Source: Karstenula rhodostoma CBS 690.94 (Eukaryota; Ascomycota; Dothideomycetes; Pleosporales; Didymosphaeriaceae). Taken from it: a stretch of 64,000 nucleotides of DNA. The stretch covers positions 2,465,122 to 2,529,121 of the forward strand of contig MU001492.1 of assembly GCA_010093485.1 (NCBI GenBank), in the 5' to 3' direction. The notes beneath the pieces were generated by a model. It had not been told where the DNA came from, did not search any database, and saw nothing but the letters and a program-made list of their open reading frames with translations. Within the stretch, counting starts at the first letter, position 1. Each line of letters begins with the position of its first letter. This document shows, one piece after another, positions 48,113-59,084 of this stretch. The position numbers and the translations under genes were made by a program.

Positions 48113-49737
48113 TCACGCCTTCGCCTTCTCGTTGACAACCTCCTCCGCAGCCTCAAGCAGCACTTCAAAGACCCTCTTCAAGTACTTCTCCTCTGACCTC
48201 TCCACCGCACTAACTACCCGAATAACATACACGCCACACACAACAGTACTCGTCAAGAAGAACTCCCCAGCCGCATTCACCTTCTCATACACCTCCTTCG
48301 TAACGCGATTCGCATCCTCTCTGTACTGTGCCTCTGCATCGTTCGTAAAGTCATTCAAATACGCTTCGTGCGCAGGGTTCGATTTTGTCGCAGGAGATGA
48401 CGGTGCGTGTGCTTTTGCTGGGTTAACCTGGAATGTGGTAAGGCCGAAGCTTGCAGGCGTAACAACGGAGAAAACATCCGGGCGCGATTCCAGCAATCCG
48501 TTGAAGTACTCCCCCAACTTTACATGCCCGCGGATGAACTCGCGCAAGCCCTTGACGCCGTACGTCCGTAGAACGAACCACACCTTCAAACTGCGGAACC
48601 TCCTCCCGAGCGGGATTTGCCAGTCGCGGTAGTCGGTCACGAGGCCGCTCTCGGTGAACTCGTTGCGCAGGTACGAGGGCGTGATGCTGTACGTGTCGAT
48701 GAGGTCCTTGCGGCGCTTGACGAAGAAGGCGCTGCAGTCGAAGTTGGTGAGCAGCCACTTGTGCAGGTTGAAGTTGAAGGAATCGAAGTGCGCGATGGGC
48801 GGGCAGAGGTGCTGGTACTCGGGGCAGATGAGCGCGGAGCCGGCGTAGGCCGCGTCGACGTGGATCCAGAGGTCGGGGTAGTCGCGGGCGACGTCTGCGA
48901 TGCCTTCGAGATCGTCGACTGCGCAGGTGCCCGTGCTGCCGATGGTGGCGGTGAAGTAGAATGGATCGAGGCCCTTTGCTTTGAGTTCTTCGATAGTCGT
49001 CCTGAGCGCTCTGCCTGTGACGCCGAAGTTTGAGGAGCGTGGCGCGGGAACGGTGCGGAAGCGGGTACCCGCGATGACTGCGGCTTTTTGTGTGGAGGAG
49101 TGGGCATGCTCCGAGCCTAGTGCTACCATCTTTCCTCTCAGGTCTGCGGCTTTGTCCATCCTCTCGTCGCCCTCGGGCATGTCGCCCAGCTTCCTCCTGA
49201 TCAGTCTTTCTCTTGCTGCTACAACCGACGTGAGCACCACTTCGCTCGCTGTTCCCTGTATGATACCACCGCCCTCACCCGCACTTTGGTAGCAATCAGG
49301 CAAGGCGATCAGCTTAGCGATCCAGTCCATTACTACGGTCTCTAATTCCGTGACCGCAGGCGAGCAGATCCAGTTGAAGGCTGCGGCGTTGAAAGCGCTC
49401 GAGTACAGTTCACCCAGCATGCCCGGATAGGATGAATTACACGGAAAGAAGGCCATGAACTTGGGTGACTGCCAGTGAGTAAGCCCTGGCACGATAATCT
49501 TGTCGATGTCGGCCTGAATGGCGCTCCATGGCTCGCCTTCGTCTGGTGGGCCTGCGGGAAGGAGGGGTCGAAGATATCCGGGAGAGACGTTTGGGAGCAC
49601 CGGTCGCTCAGCTACAGTGTCGTAGTATTGAATGACTGGGGATATTCGTTAGTAGGGTGCAAGCATACAGGACCCTGAGACTCAGTACTCTCGTCAATGG
49701 CGCTGTGAGCTGCCTCTCGAAACTGTGATGAGTCCAT
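48113..49737 (-). CDS. Aromatic-L-amino-acid decarboxylase (PLP-dependent, group II)
   Basis: Exons 49689-49737 and 48113-49635 give 523 residues; the 53-nt intron joins AIDE to IIQYYDTVAERPVLPNV, which is the family start. Landmarks: GYLRPLLP, HWQSPKFMAFFPCNSSYPGM, NWICSPAVTELETVVMDWIA, GGGIIQGTASEVVLTSVVAA, SEHAHSSTQKAA (PLP-stacking His), IHVDAAYAGSALICPEY (Asp-Ala-Ala pair binding the PLP nitrogen) and NLHKWLLTNFDCSAFFV with the Schiff-base Lys near residue 309. The catalytic loop tyrosine region reads YLRNEFTESGLVTDYRDWQI. The substrate (DOPA, tyrosine, tryptophan, 5-HTP) cannot be told. The donor is the less usual GTACTG. No biosynthetic neighbours are present, so a role in a metabolite cluster is not indicated. 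Confidence 0.95.
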
Positions 49738-50222
49738 GATGTGCGTGGCGAATCAGATACCAATTGATTCACTCCCACCAAGTCGAAAAGAACAGGTTCA
49801 GTATGAAGAAAAATATATCAACGAGTCCGTTGCAGGAAGCCTGTATACCTGTGTAAATAATATTTGCTGGTTCCACGACCAGGTGAGTTACCCCGAAGTC
49901 GGTAGCGGGCGCTCTAATTCTGCGCTTTTTCCTTTTGTGGTTAGTAGTTCGTCAGAGCGGATCACCGAATTGTTAGGAGCCGCGCCATAGGGCGCGGAAC
50001 CTGTCAAAAAGCATACATAATGTGACACTGATTCGCCTTCAAGCATTCTGTGCGCTGACAGGATTGTCAACAACAGGCTAGACGGCATACCACTTTTCGA
50101 GGCTACTGAGCGACCGGATATTCATACTCGCTGCGAATCCCAGAGTTTACAACGTGGCCGAAGTTAATATTGGGCATTCGCATAGAGATACCGGAAGTAA
50201 GCGAGTACGGGTGCACATTCAA
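49738..50222. other. Intergenic BRE2 3' end/decarboxylase start
   Basis: About 485 nt. Contains a perfect 7-bp GC hairpin at 49980-49997 (CCGCGCC, loop ATAG, GGCGCGG). No gene seen. Confidence 0.4.
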
Positions 50223-51986
50223 TCAATACCGCCTTCCAACTTCCACGCCAACGTTTTCATCTGGGTTCGCAAAGCCTCTAGCTTTTGGCGTCGACTTGCC
50301 TGCCACATCCTGAGGCGTCGCTCCAGTGTAATTCCATCCGCCGTCTTGCACGAAGAAGTCGACTTCGTCGATGATATCCCAGACCACGTCCTCCGCAATC
50401 TGTTCCTTGTACCTTTCGCCAATCGCTCGCAACTTCCTTCCTTCGGGTATCTGTTTCTCGATTGTATCACTCCCTTGCATCTGCGTGTCCTTTTCATGCT
50501 GCTTCTGTATCTCCTCCGGTGGACACCAGAAGTCGGGTCCAAAATTGACCTGCGCGACTCCTTTGTTGAAAACCGCGACCGTAGGGAAGTAGCCCACCAT
50601 GCCGTCGTCGAATCCAACCCTCGCACCAGCTTTCAGAGCTTCCGCCGAGGGAATACTCGCTGGCGGTAAGAAAGCGAGCAGACCCTCATATGCAATTCCC
50701 ATTTCTTTTCCGTTCTTGTACACCTTGATGTGAGACTGAGGCAAAGATCGAACGCTCACATCCTCGTGGTTCGGGGATGGGTTAATCTTTGGCACGGGTC
50801 CTCGATCGTGATATAGCTCTACCGCTTTGGAGATATGGTAATCGAGCTGTTCGAACAAGAAGTTGCCTTTGTAGCCCACGGGAATACGATCGCGAATGAT
50901 ATCAAGTGGCTTCTCGGTTGGGTCGAATGTCTCTTTGGTATCGAAGCCATCCCCAATATCGACAGCAGGATTGTAGATACCCTCGACAACCTTGCGGTGT
51001 AGTGTTAAGGAGGGTAGTTGAATCTCCAGACCGATGACATCCCCTTCCCCAAAATGCTCGTCACTGACGTACTCGACTGGCATCGGCTTGTTATGAGGCG
51101 GGCGCGGCTTCATATGTCTGCTTTTGGCGTTTTTCGGTAGTGGCTTAAAGACCTTGGATATCCGCGAGCGATGCATGACTTCGAAGCGAGCGTCTGTGAC
51201 GCCATAACTGTAGCCATCGAACCCCACCGGACTATCCAGTGGTGCCTCTCGCCTTGCCCATCCAACCCGTATATGGGGCCCTGGTTTGGTTTCACCCGTC
51301 TTGGGATCAATGGGATCCTGAGGACCCTCTGCCGGTATGCCCTTCAGGATCTTGACTTCAAAGTACATCCTGCCCTCTCGTGCCACGACGTTTCCCCTCC
51401 CCATGCGCCAGCCCTTCTCCTGGGTCACAATTGTCGCAGTGTCCCTGTCAAACGAGAACCATCTGTCGGTATCCTCATGGCTCATCCGCGGGCCGTACGG
51501 CTTTGGGTCACTCTGGCGGTAGAACTGCTTATGGCGGAATTGCGGATCTGCCACAGCGTGTGTGTAGCGGTAGCCTTTCTTGTTCCAGGCATGATCCAAG
51601 GGCCTCAGCAGCTGTGTGCCGTCTGGAGCCGTGAGCGGAGGATCCCAAGAGAACTGGCCTTCCCTTGGCTGCTGGTAGTCTGAAAGCTTCGGCTCCGGGA
51701 TCGAGTATCGCATGGGTGAGTCTGTCGAAGGTCGCTCCTTCTTCGTTTTGGAAGTCGGGTTCGGCGTGCTTCCGCGCGTATTCGACGATGCCTCGCGCTT
51801 CTTGATCGTCTCGCGCTTCTCTCGCTGCTCTCGCGGTGGAGCTCGGGGACGCGCGCGCGACGCGGCATCTGGATTTGGGTTGAGCGGCGAGGATATGGCG
51901 GGCGCGTGGTCTTCTTCCAAGGTGCGCTTCACTGGCAACGATGCGCCTGGCGTGTTGGCGCGTGAGTTCGCCTGCGACTCTGCCAT
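50223..51986 (-). CDS. BRE2: COMPASS complex SPRY-domain subunit Bre2/Ash2-like
   Basis: Single exon of 587 residues. The first 100 residues are disordered and charged. The domain begins with YSIPEPKLSDYQQPREGQFS and LLRPLDHAWNKKGYRYTHAV, then the SPRY core: DRWFSFDRDTATIVTQEKGW, GNVVAREGRMYFEVKILKG, PHIRVGWARREAPLDSPVGF, DGYSYGVTD, EGDVIGLEIQLPS, SHIKVYKNGKEMGIAYEGLL and YFPTVAVFNKGVAQVNFGPD. The long insertion between the two SPRY halves is usual for fungal Bre2. The C-terminal DVVWDIIDEVDFFVQDGG contains the hydrophobic/acidic SDI-like segment that contacts Sdc1/Dpy30. COMPASS methylates histone H3 Lys4. It faces away from bystin across 347 nt. Confidence 0.94.
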   Translation of the reverse strand: MAESQANSRANTPGASLPVKRTLEEDHAPAISSPLNPNPDAASRARPRAPPREQREKRETIKKREASSNTRGSTPNPTSKTKKERPSTDSPMRYSIPEPKLSDYQQPREGQFSWDPPLTAPDGTQLLRPLDHAWNKKGYRYTHAVADPQFRHKQFYRQSDPKPYGPRMSHEDTDRWFSFDRDTATIVTQEKGWRMGRGNVVAREGRMYFEVKILKGIPAEGPQDPIDPKTGETKPGPHIRVGWARREAPLDSPVGFDGYSYGVTDARFEVMHRSRISKVFKPLPKNAKSRHMKPRPPHNKPMPVEYVSDEHFGEGDVIGLEIQLPSLTLHRKVVEGIYNPAVDIGDGFDTKETFDPTEKPLDIIRDRIPVGYKGNFLFEQLDYHISKAVELYHDRGPVPKINPSPNHEDVSVRSLPQSHIKVYKNGKEMGIAYEGLLAFLPPASIPSAEALKAGARVGFDDGMVGYFPTVAVFNKGVAQVNFGPDFWCPPEEIQKQHEKDTQMQGSDTIEKQIPEGRKLRAIGERYKEQIAEDVVWDIIDEVDFFVQDGGWNYTGATPQDVAGKSTPKARGFANPDENVGVEVGRRY

Positions 51987-52333
51987 GGTCGCACTAATGA
52001 TTTGGCAATTAGGTTCACTTTGAGAATCGGTGGCAGCAGTCTACACGCAGCAGTCGGCAGAGCTTGCTTGGGCGGCTGTCGAGAGTTTTATGTACTCGAT
52101 GCGCAACTCAGGGCAGGAACGCGAAGATGTGGTCGTAGCTTCCGCGGTATGGCCGCACGGACGCACCTCTGGACCCTGCGCAAAAAGTTGGTGGGCTGAA
52201 ATGAAATTCCCCGCAAGACAATTGAAAAAACTATACCGAAAAACAATTCACAACGGTCGACGGACCAACTATACTCGAAGTTCGAAGCTAGAAACGCTGC
52301 GCGCAAGCTCACCGGAGACCAATCTTGCCCAGA
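51987..52333. promoter_or_regulatory. Divergent promoter region BRE2/ENP1
   Basis: 347 nt between opposite start codons, one of the shortest divergent gaps here; the two promoters must share or abut. No element assigned. Confidence 0.5.
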
Positions 52334-53993
52334 ATGCCGAAGACGCCCAAGTCGCCCGCCGTGCGTGAGGCACAGCGCCACAACCCTCTCGCTGAAGAAT
52401 ATGCACCATCGAGTGTTTCGCTGAAGCAGAAGCCCGCAAAGACTCGAAAACGCCAAGACGAAAACGCAGGTGACGCCTACGTAGACTCCAAGAGCTCAAG
52501 GAAGATTTTGGAACTTGGTCAAGAGCTTGCAGATGAGGCAGAGAGCGAGAGCAGGCCGCAAAGACCAGCCAAGGCAAACCCTGCGTTTGACTTCGACACA
52601 CGGCTGGATGATGGTATAGAAGAAGCGGCCCAGTACGACAATGACGATGACGCCTGGGGAGATGAAGAGGAAGAGATCGTGGAAGAAGTGGAGATCGACC
52701 CCGAAGACCTGGAAACTTTCAACAAATTCATGCAGACCGACGACAATCCGATCAGCTGGCCGGGCGCAGAAGCACAACCCTCAGGAGGCGGTACCGATCT
52801 TGCAGCGCTGATTCTACAGAGGATCGCGGAGAAGGAGTCCGCAGACCCACAGGCGCCACAGATCTATGGCGGAGGAGATCCCGAGGACGCCGTCGAGCTC
52901 CCTGCAAAGTAATAACATCACCGCAAATCTTCTAGAAAGGCGCTAACCATCTATCAGAGTCGTGGAAGTCTACTCCAAAGTTGGCCTGATTCTATCCCGG
53001 TATAAGTCCGGAAAGCTTCCAAAACCGTTCAAGGTGAGCTATCTACAGCGATGCCGTGCCAATTCAGCTCCTGACTCGTACATTAGATCCTACCTACAAT
53101 CGGAGCATGGGAAACATTGGTCGCTGTAACAAGACCCGATCAATGGACTCCAAATGCTGTCTACGCTGGGACCCGCCTGGTAAGTATCTTACAGGCTTTT
53201 TCAAACACTCGTTTCATTCTAACCTTGATCTCAGTTCGTCTCCTCGAAGCCCTATGTGGCCCAGGCTTTCTTGAACCAAGTTCTTCTTCCTGCAGTACAG
53301 AACAACATATTCGAGACACATGTAGGTTACTTTCATTGCGCTTGCCGAGTTCTGCACTGACGTGCGCGACAGAAACTTAACGTTCATCTATACAATGCGC
53401 TCAAGAAAGCTCTCTACAAGCCCTCGGCATTCTTCAAGGGTATCGTCTTCCCTATGCTTGTCGATGGATGTACGCAACGCGAGGCCACAATCATCGCATC
53501 CGTCGTCGCAAAAGTCTCGGTACCGGTCCTCCACTCGGCCGCGGCTATCCATCGCATCTGTGAAATCTCCGCTTCGCAGATGTCCTCGGACCCCGAAGCC
53601 GCCGGCCCAGCAAACATCTTCATCCGCACCCTGCTAGAAAAGAAGTACGCCCTTCCCTACAAGGTCATTGACTCCCTGGTCTTCCATTTCATCCGCTTCC
53701 GAGCTGCAGGCGCGAGCAGCGCAGACGCCATGGACACCGAGGGTGGCGATCTCGGCGGAGCAGGGAAACTCCCCGTTATCTGGCACCAGTGCCTGTTGGC
53801 ATTTGCGCAGCGCTACAGGAACGACATCACAGAGGACCAGCGAGAGGCACTGCTCGATCTGCTGCTCACAAGAGGCCACCACACCATCAGCCCAGAAGTC
53901 CGGCGAGAACTCCTACAAGGCAGAGGCCGCGGGACCGTGTTGGAGCCGCAGCCCGTGGGCATGGACGGCGACGATACAATGGTGATCGGTTGA
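52334..53993 (+). CDS. ENP1: Bystin/Enp1, 40S ribosome biogenesis factor
   Basis: Five exons (52334-52908, 52958-53033, 53087-53179, 53235-53321, 53373-53993) give 483 residues. The N-terminal 190 residues are charged and disordered with an acidic run (WGDEEEEIVEEVEIDPEDLE) followed by the family's FNKFMQ and LILQRIAEKE. The bystin domain shows VVEVYSKVGLILSRYKSGKL, PKPFKILPTIGAWETLVAV, WTPNAVYAGTRLFVSSKP, AQAFLNQVLLPAVQNNI, LNVHLYNALKKALYKPSAFF, KGIVFPMLVDGCTQREATI and the YALPYKVIDSLVFHFIRF block. Enp1 is part of the pre-40S particle and needed for 20S rRNA processing and export. Length matches yeast Enp1 (483). Confidence 0.97.
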
Positions 53994-54119
53994 TGCGGAA
54001 GTAGGCAGCTTATTCTTCTCTCGCAGGATCGATTCGCATTCAAACGACTGACGCATGCATTACATCTGGCGCAAAGGGCACTTGATAGAACCTGTTTCCA
54101 ATATACCCTCGGTTCTCCC

Positions 54120-54416
54120 CTACTCTTCTTTCACGTCCGCCTTGCCCTTGTAAAACGCGACATGACCCTTGATCTTCTGATACTCGGGCAGCGGATTGGG
54201 ATAGTACCACGCGGCGTCCTTGATTTCAGTCTTGTTGGCGGTGACGCTGTAGTAGGAGGCGTCGCCTTTGTAGGGGCAATGGGTGGTGGTAGCGGTGGGC
54301 GTGAAGGCGGATTTGGTCAGAGAGGCGGGTGGGAAGTAGATGTTGCCGTCGACTACTTCCCAGGTGTCTGTGCTGGCGACTTGGATGCCGTTCACGGTGG
54401 CGGTGGCGCGGGGCAT
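54120..54416 (-). CDS. DUF427 domain protein
   Basis: Single exon of 98 residues, the usual length for a stand-alone DUF427 domain. Landmarks are ATVNGIQVAST, DGNIYFPPASL, the HCPYKGDASYYSV signature and AAWYYPNPLPEYQKIKGHVA followed by FYKGK. The fold is a small beta barrel found in bacteria and fungi; the HCPYKG and AAWYYP motifs line a pocket, but no reaction is established. It converges with bystin, 126 nt apart. Confidence 0.93.
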   Translation of the reverse strand: MPRATATVNGIQVASTDTWEVVDGNIYFPPASLTKSAFTPTATTTHCPYKGDASYYSVTANKTEIKDAAWYYPNPLPEYQKIKGHVAFYKGKADVKEE

Positions 54417-55727
54417 TGTGGATGGGTTGAAATGGTGTGCGGTAGGAGAAAATCAATTCACGTTGAAGATGAAAGATGAAAGATGAGGGTTGGTGTTGGA
54501 GAGAGGTTGCAAGTGCGGGGAGGGATGGTGTCATCGTGCTTATGTACGTGGTCGATTACTCAATGATGCGTCGAGGAATGTTGGCTTTGTACATGACCAT
54601 GATAAGTGCTACGTGTCGTAGGGAATGAAGTTCTTTGCGTCGTGGGAGACACACGATCACTCTACGTTAATGGGTTGGGAGATGGGTCCCGTTCCTCATT
54701 GGACGACGCGGCTACTTGGCGGAATTTGGAGCATGTAGCAAGTTCGAAACTCCTTTACCAAGTCATGGACCTAAGATCTGTTGGGTGCTACCCCAGGCGA
54801 CGCTCTCCTACCCCCAGATCTAGTGCGGGTTGGTTCAGGAGTCCGCATTGCACGTTCAGCCCCGTCCCCGTGCGCCTGTAGACCTAACGCGATTGGAAAC
54901 GTTGGACGGCAAGCATAGCCAAAACCGGTGCGATTGTAAAATTACGAAGCTCGGATCCGAAGCCGCACTGGTGGGAGGTGATGCTCGGACGAAGGCGACC
55001 TGGGGTGCTTCTTCGATTGCTCGTCGCACGCCTGGCCTCTGAAGACATGCGGACGCACTAAGCTTCCGTGAGAGCGAACAAATGACGGGCTCCGATCCTC
55101 CAAAGAAAACTCAACAATGGACGCCCGGCTCGGCGGGAGAATGGATCTACTGATGCACAGCAGCAGGGGCCCGTTGGTCCACTGCAAGACTTGAGCACCA
55201 AAGGACGCTAATAGGGGCCGTGTATTGGTTCCCTGACAGCGCAAAAAAGGCCAGCTACAATCTTTCGGATCTGCCAAGAGGCGACCGAGATATCCGCGAG
55301 GGTACACGGTATTGGTATTGCGTGCGGGCCCCGGGCCTCGAGACGAGGCGCATCGACTGCCAGAGCGCTGTGCAGCGAAGTCAATTGCACATTCAATTGG
55401 CAACTGTGTGACCCTTTGCGCTCTGGCGTGGAGACCAAAGTTGAATAACGCGTGGGATGCGTCCATGTGAAGGTGCGCAGTGGGTGTGGGTGCGGATAGG
55501 AGCCGCAGGCTAGAGCAGTAGAGCAGCCAGAGCTTATCGCTCAACAAAGCAAAGCGAGTCCCAGACGCGCCAATCCCTGCCACTTGGCAGTTCTGACGGC
55601 ATCACCTCGCAGAAAAAAACAGATAGCTTGCCCCCATCAGCTCCGACCACCAGCTTATCTGCGGCGACCACTTCCAACCTCACCCATCTCCATCTCGTGG
55701 TGCCCTGCGTGAGCTCCAATTCATTCA
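54417..55727. other. Intergenic between DUF427 and NADH dehydrogenase genes
   Basis: About 1.3 kb. Open frames on both strands (for example a 213-residue - strand frame at 54942-55583) have no motif and mixed composition. Must hold both divergent promoters. Confidence 0.45.
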
Positions 55728-57571
55728 ATGGCTCCCCCCATGCGGACATTCGCTGCCCGCAGCGCGTTTGCGCAGCTCCAGCGGGCTGGCACACGTTCCT
55801 ATGCAACAACCCGACCGTCGGTCATCGCGAACCGCGCACAATGGACCTCACGGCCTGTGTCGCACCAGATCGCCCTGCGTCAGACAATCCGCCAGCAGTC
55901 GACCGAGGCGCCCAAGCCCGCCATCAAGACCAAGAAAGGTTTCCGCTTCCTGCGCTGGACCTGGCGCGCAACCTACCTCTCCGCCATCGCCGGCGCCGCA
56001 TACGTGGGCTATGGCATCTGGGACCTGCGTCACCCCGATGACCAGCCCCCGCCCGACCCGAGCAAGAAGACGCTCGTTGTCCTCGGTGAGTTGATTGCCG
56101 CCCGCGCCTTCCGCATTGCTTCTGGCTGACGCGTTGCAGGCACTGGCTGGGGCTCCGTCTCCCTGCTGAAGAAGCTCGACACGGAGAACTACAACGTCGT
56201 CGTCGTGTCGCCGCGCAACTACTTCCTCTTCACCCCGCTGCTCCCGTCATGCACCGTTGGTACCATCGAGCACCGCTCCATCATGGAGCCCATCCGCAAC
56301 TTCCTGCGTCACAAGAAGGCCGCCGTCAAGTACTACGAGGCCGAGGCCACCAAGATCGACTACGAGAAGCGCGTCATCTACATCAATGACGACTCGGAGA
56401 TCAAGGGCGATGTCTCTGCGACCGAGGTGCCGTTCGACATGCTGGTCATTGGCGTCGGTGCTGAGAACGCCACTTTCGGTGAGTCATTCCATCTCTTCTG
56501 ACCGGACACTTGCTAACAAACGCAGGCATTCCTGGTGTCACTGAACATGGCCTTTTCTTGAAGGAGGTCGGCGACGCCCAGCGCATTCGTAACCGCATCA
56601 TGGACTGCTGCGAGACCGCCACCTTCAAGGACCAGAGCCCCGAGGAGATCAAGCGTCTCCTGCACATGGTGGTTGTTGGTGGTGGACCGACTGGTGTTGA
56701 GTTTGCTGGTGAGCTCCAGGATTTCTTCAACTCGGATCTGAAGAAGTGGCTCCCAGAGATCAAGGACACCTTCAAGGTCACGCTCGTCGAGGCGCTGCCC
56801 AACGTCTTGCCCATGTTCTCCAAGCAGCTCATCGAGTACACCGAGAAGACCTTCAAGGAGGAGACCATCACCATCCGGACCAAGACCATGGTCAAGAAGG
56901 TGACCGACAAGTACATCGAGGCCGAATCGGCTGGACCTGACGGCAAGAAGATCGTGGAGCAGATCCCCTACGGTCTGCTCGTGTGGGCCACCGGTAACGC
57001 CCTCCGCCCGATTGTGAAGGACTTCATCAACCAGATTCCTGCCCAGAAGGACTCTCGCCGTGGTCTCGCTGTCAACGAATACCTCGTTGTCAAGGGCTGC
57101 GAAAATGTATGGGCTGTCGGTGACTGCGCTGTCGCCAACTATGCTCCTACCGCTCAGGTCGCCTCCCAGGAAGGTGCCTGGCTCGCCCGCATGTTCAACC
57201 AGATGGCCAAGACCCACGAGATCGAGGCCGAACTCGCCGAACTCTCCGTCAAGCAGGAGACGGCCCCCGGCAAGGATGCACGTGACGTTGTTTTCGCGGA
57301 TATCAAGGACCTCCAGAAGCGTCTCCGGAGGGTCAAGCAGATCGGTCCCTTCGAGTACACCCACCAGGGTTCCCTCGCCTACATTGGTTCCGAGAAGGCT
57401 GTCGCCGACATCGCATGGTGGTCTGGCAACATTGCCAGTGGTGGTACTCTGACCTACCTCTTCTGGCGCAGTGCCTACATCAGCATGTGCTTCAGCACCC
57501 GCAACCGCATCCTCGTGTGCGTTGACTGGGTCAAGTCCAAGGTCTTCGGCCGCGATGTCTCGCGTGTCTAA
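55728..57571 (+). CDS. Alternative (rotenone-insensitive) NADH:ubiquinone oxidoreductase
   Basis: Exons 55728-56085, 56140-56478 and 56526-57571 give 580 residues. A presequence rich in Arg/Ala/Ser (MAPPMRTFAARSAFAQLQRA) is followed by a hydrophobic segment (YLSAIAGAAYVGYGIWDL), as in external NDE enzymes. Two nucleotide-binding motifs are seen: LVVLGTGWGSVSLLKKL (FAD) and MVVVGGGPTGVEFAGEL (NADH). Further landmarks are NYFLFTPLLPSCTVGTIEHR, WATGNALRPIVKDF, VWAVGDCAVANYAPTAQVAS and the C-terminal membrane-anchoring YLFWRSAYISMCFSTRNRIL. It passes electrons from NADH to ubiquinone without proton pumping. No EF-hand insertion is seen, so the calcium-binding NDE subtype is excluded. Whether it faces the intermembrane space or matrix is inferred, not shown. 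Confidence 0.96.
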
Positions 57572-58241
57572 GGTTTCCATACCCCGACCAGCGCATGCAT
57601 CGAGTCGGGCGTTGTTTGTTCCATTTCTTCGGTTTATCGAGCGCCACCAAAAGTCCTCCGCAAGGTCTTTTTGTTACCTTCTCCTACATATACCACCTCC
57701 GTCCATCTTTGGCTAGATCTACTGTCCTGTTGTAACAGTGTAATATCAGAGTGGCGGGTCTATCTGCATGTGGGCTCTTTTTGTTTTGAGCTTGGAGTTG
57801 AGGCCTGGGTGTCATAGAGTCCCTTTTGTGTATCGGAGAGCATAGAGTGGGATCAATACAGTGTATTATTGATTTGCATGCAACAACACGGTCCAAACTT
57901 CTAGACTCTGTCTTGATGACTGGCAATATTCAGGCATCGAGTATTAACTCCGATGCACGTTCGCTACCAGCACAATGGGGCGGTACCTTTTGGACCCCGG
58001 ATGCCGGGATGATTTATGATGACGTCTAGACACCGCGCACGCGACGCGACCGCTATGATGGTACGAAGCTCAAGATGGAGGTGGTAATCACGACGTATTT
58101 CTCTCTCTTCCTTCCAGCTTGTACTTTCCGTGTATATATTTCCATACTGCGGATTTCCCTAACGTATCATCCAACCCTTCGTGTAACACCTGATACACAC
58201 ATTCACCATCCTAGCCCTCACCCCTCTTTCCAACCGCAACA
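57572..58241. other. Intergenic
   Basis: About 670 nt between two genes in the same direction; presumed 3' UTR and promoter. Nothing recognised. Confidence 0.45.
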
Positions 58242-59021
58242 ATGGGCAATAACCCGTCCACCCTGCGCGTCCTCGCGCCGCTCTCCTTCGCCTACGACTT
58301 CGCAGCCCAGCAATACGGCATCTTCTCCTCCCCCAACATGCTCGACGTGCACAACGCCAACCCCGCCGCCTTCTCCCCGCAGCCCTACTTCATCGGCGGC
58401 TTCTTCTTCCCGCAGCAGCTCATCCAGCTCGCGTGGCTGTGGAAGCTGTGCCGCGGGGAGGGCACGCCGCAAGAGCGGAAGGAGATGGAGGGGCTAGTGT
58501 GGCCGTACGTGATTGGGAATCTGTGCATTGGGAGTGAGTCGTCCCCCGCCCGTGAAAGTGGAAAAATAGATAGTTTGCTAATGCGTGTGCCTAAAGCGTG
58601 GATGTTCTTCTGGAACGCAAACGACCTCGCCACCTCCAACATGTTCGTCACCATCAACACCCTCACGCAGCTCCTCTACATCACCACCGCGCTGCCGCCC
58701 CTCCGCCCAAACTCCACGCCCTCCCTCCTCACCCACGTCGTTGCGAAGACTTTCGCCGGCATCGGCGTCCTCGATCTCCTGCACAATACTGCCGCGGCGT
58801 ACTACCGCGGGGTGCCGCCGAGCGCGCTGGTGAAGGTGGCCACGGGCGTGGGATTCGCGGCGGCGGCGAGCGCGAGTGATTGGATTTTTGGGGGGTGCTT
58901 GGTGTATGATCTTGTTGCGTTAGCGGTGGGGCAAGGGGGGAGTTGGGGGGGCTTGCTTGGGGCGTATGCGGGTGTTACGGCGGGGATTGTGGGGTGGAGG
59001 AACTGGGGGAATAGGGTTTGA
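58242..59021 (+). CDS. Small multi-pass membrane protein, function unknown
   Basis: Exons 58242-58533 and 58597-59021 (63-nt intron, phase 1) give 238 residues. The joint reads YVIGNLCIG-TWMFFWNANDL. Hydrophobic segments: YFIGGFFFPQQLIQLAWLW, VWPYVIGNLCIGTWMFFW, MFVTINTLTQLLYITTAL, THVVAKTFAGIGVLDLLH, GVGFAAAASASDWIFGGC and LLGAYAGVTAGIVGW, so about six membrane spans. Homologues exist in filamentous ascomycetes as uncharacterised membrane proteins in my recollection. The C-terminal third is Gly-rich from a GGG-rich DNA stretch. No catalytic motif is visible and I assign no function. Confidence 0.82.
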   Translation: MGNNPSTLRVLAPLSFAYDFAAQQYGIFSSPNMLDVHNANPAAFSPQPYFIGGFFFPQQLIQLAWLWKLCRGEGTPQERKEMEGLVWPYVIGNLCIGSESSPARESGKIDSLLMRVPKAWMFFWNANDLATSNMFVTINTLTQLLYITTALPPLRPNSTPSLLTHVVAKTFAGIGVLDLLHNTAAAYYRGVPPSALVKVATGVGFAAAASASDWIFGGCLVYDLVALAVGQGGSWGGLLGAYAGVTAGIVGWRNWGNRV

Positions 59022-59046
59022 CTATCGGATAGGGAGGCTGTGCGTC

Positions 59047-59084
59047 AAGAAGAAGAAGAAGAAGATGATGATGATGATGATGAT
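59047..59084. repeat. Compound GAA/GAT microsatellite
   Basis: About six AAG units followed by about seven GAT units, just after the stop codon of the small membrane-protein gene. Confidence 0.95.

Noticed and set aside
48113..49737. Decarboxylase as part of a secondary-metabolite cluster
   Set aside because: Neighbours are a COMPASS subunit and a membrane protein; no synthase, P450, transporter or pathway regulator is adjacent.
49980..49997. 7-bp GC hairpin
   Set aside because: Too short and isolated to call a terminator or RNA element in a fungal nuclear genome.
56513..57580. 355-residue open frame on the - strand
   Set aside because: It is the antisense of the NADH dehydrogenase third exon; openness follows from strong codon bias. 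No motif of its own.
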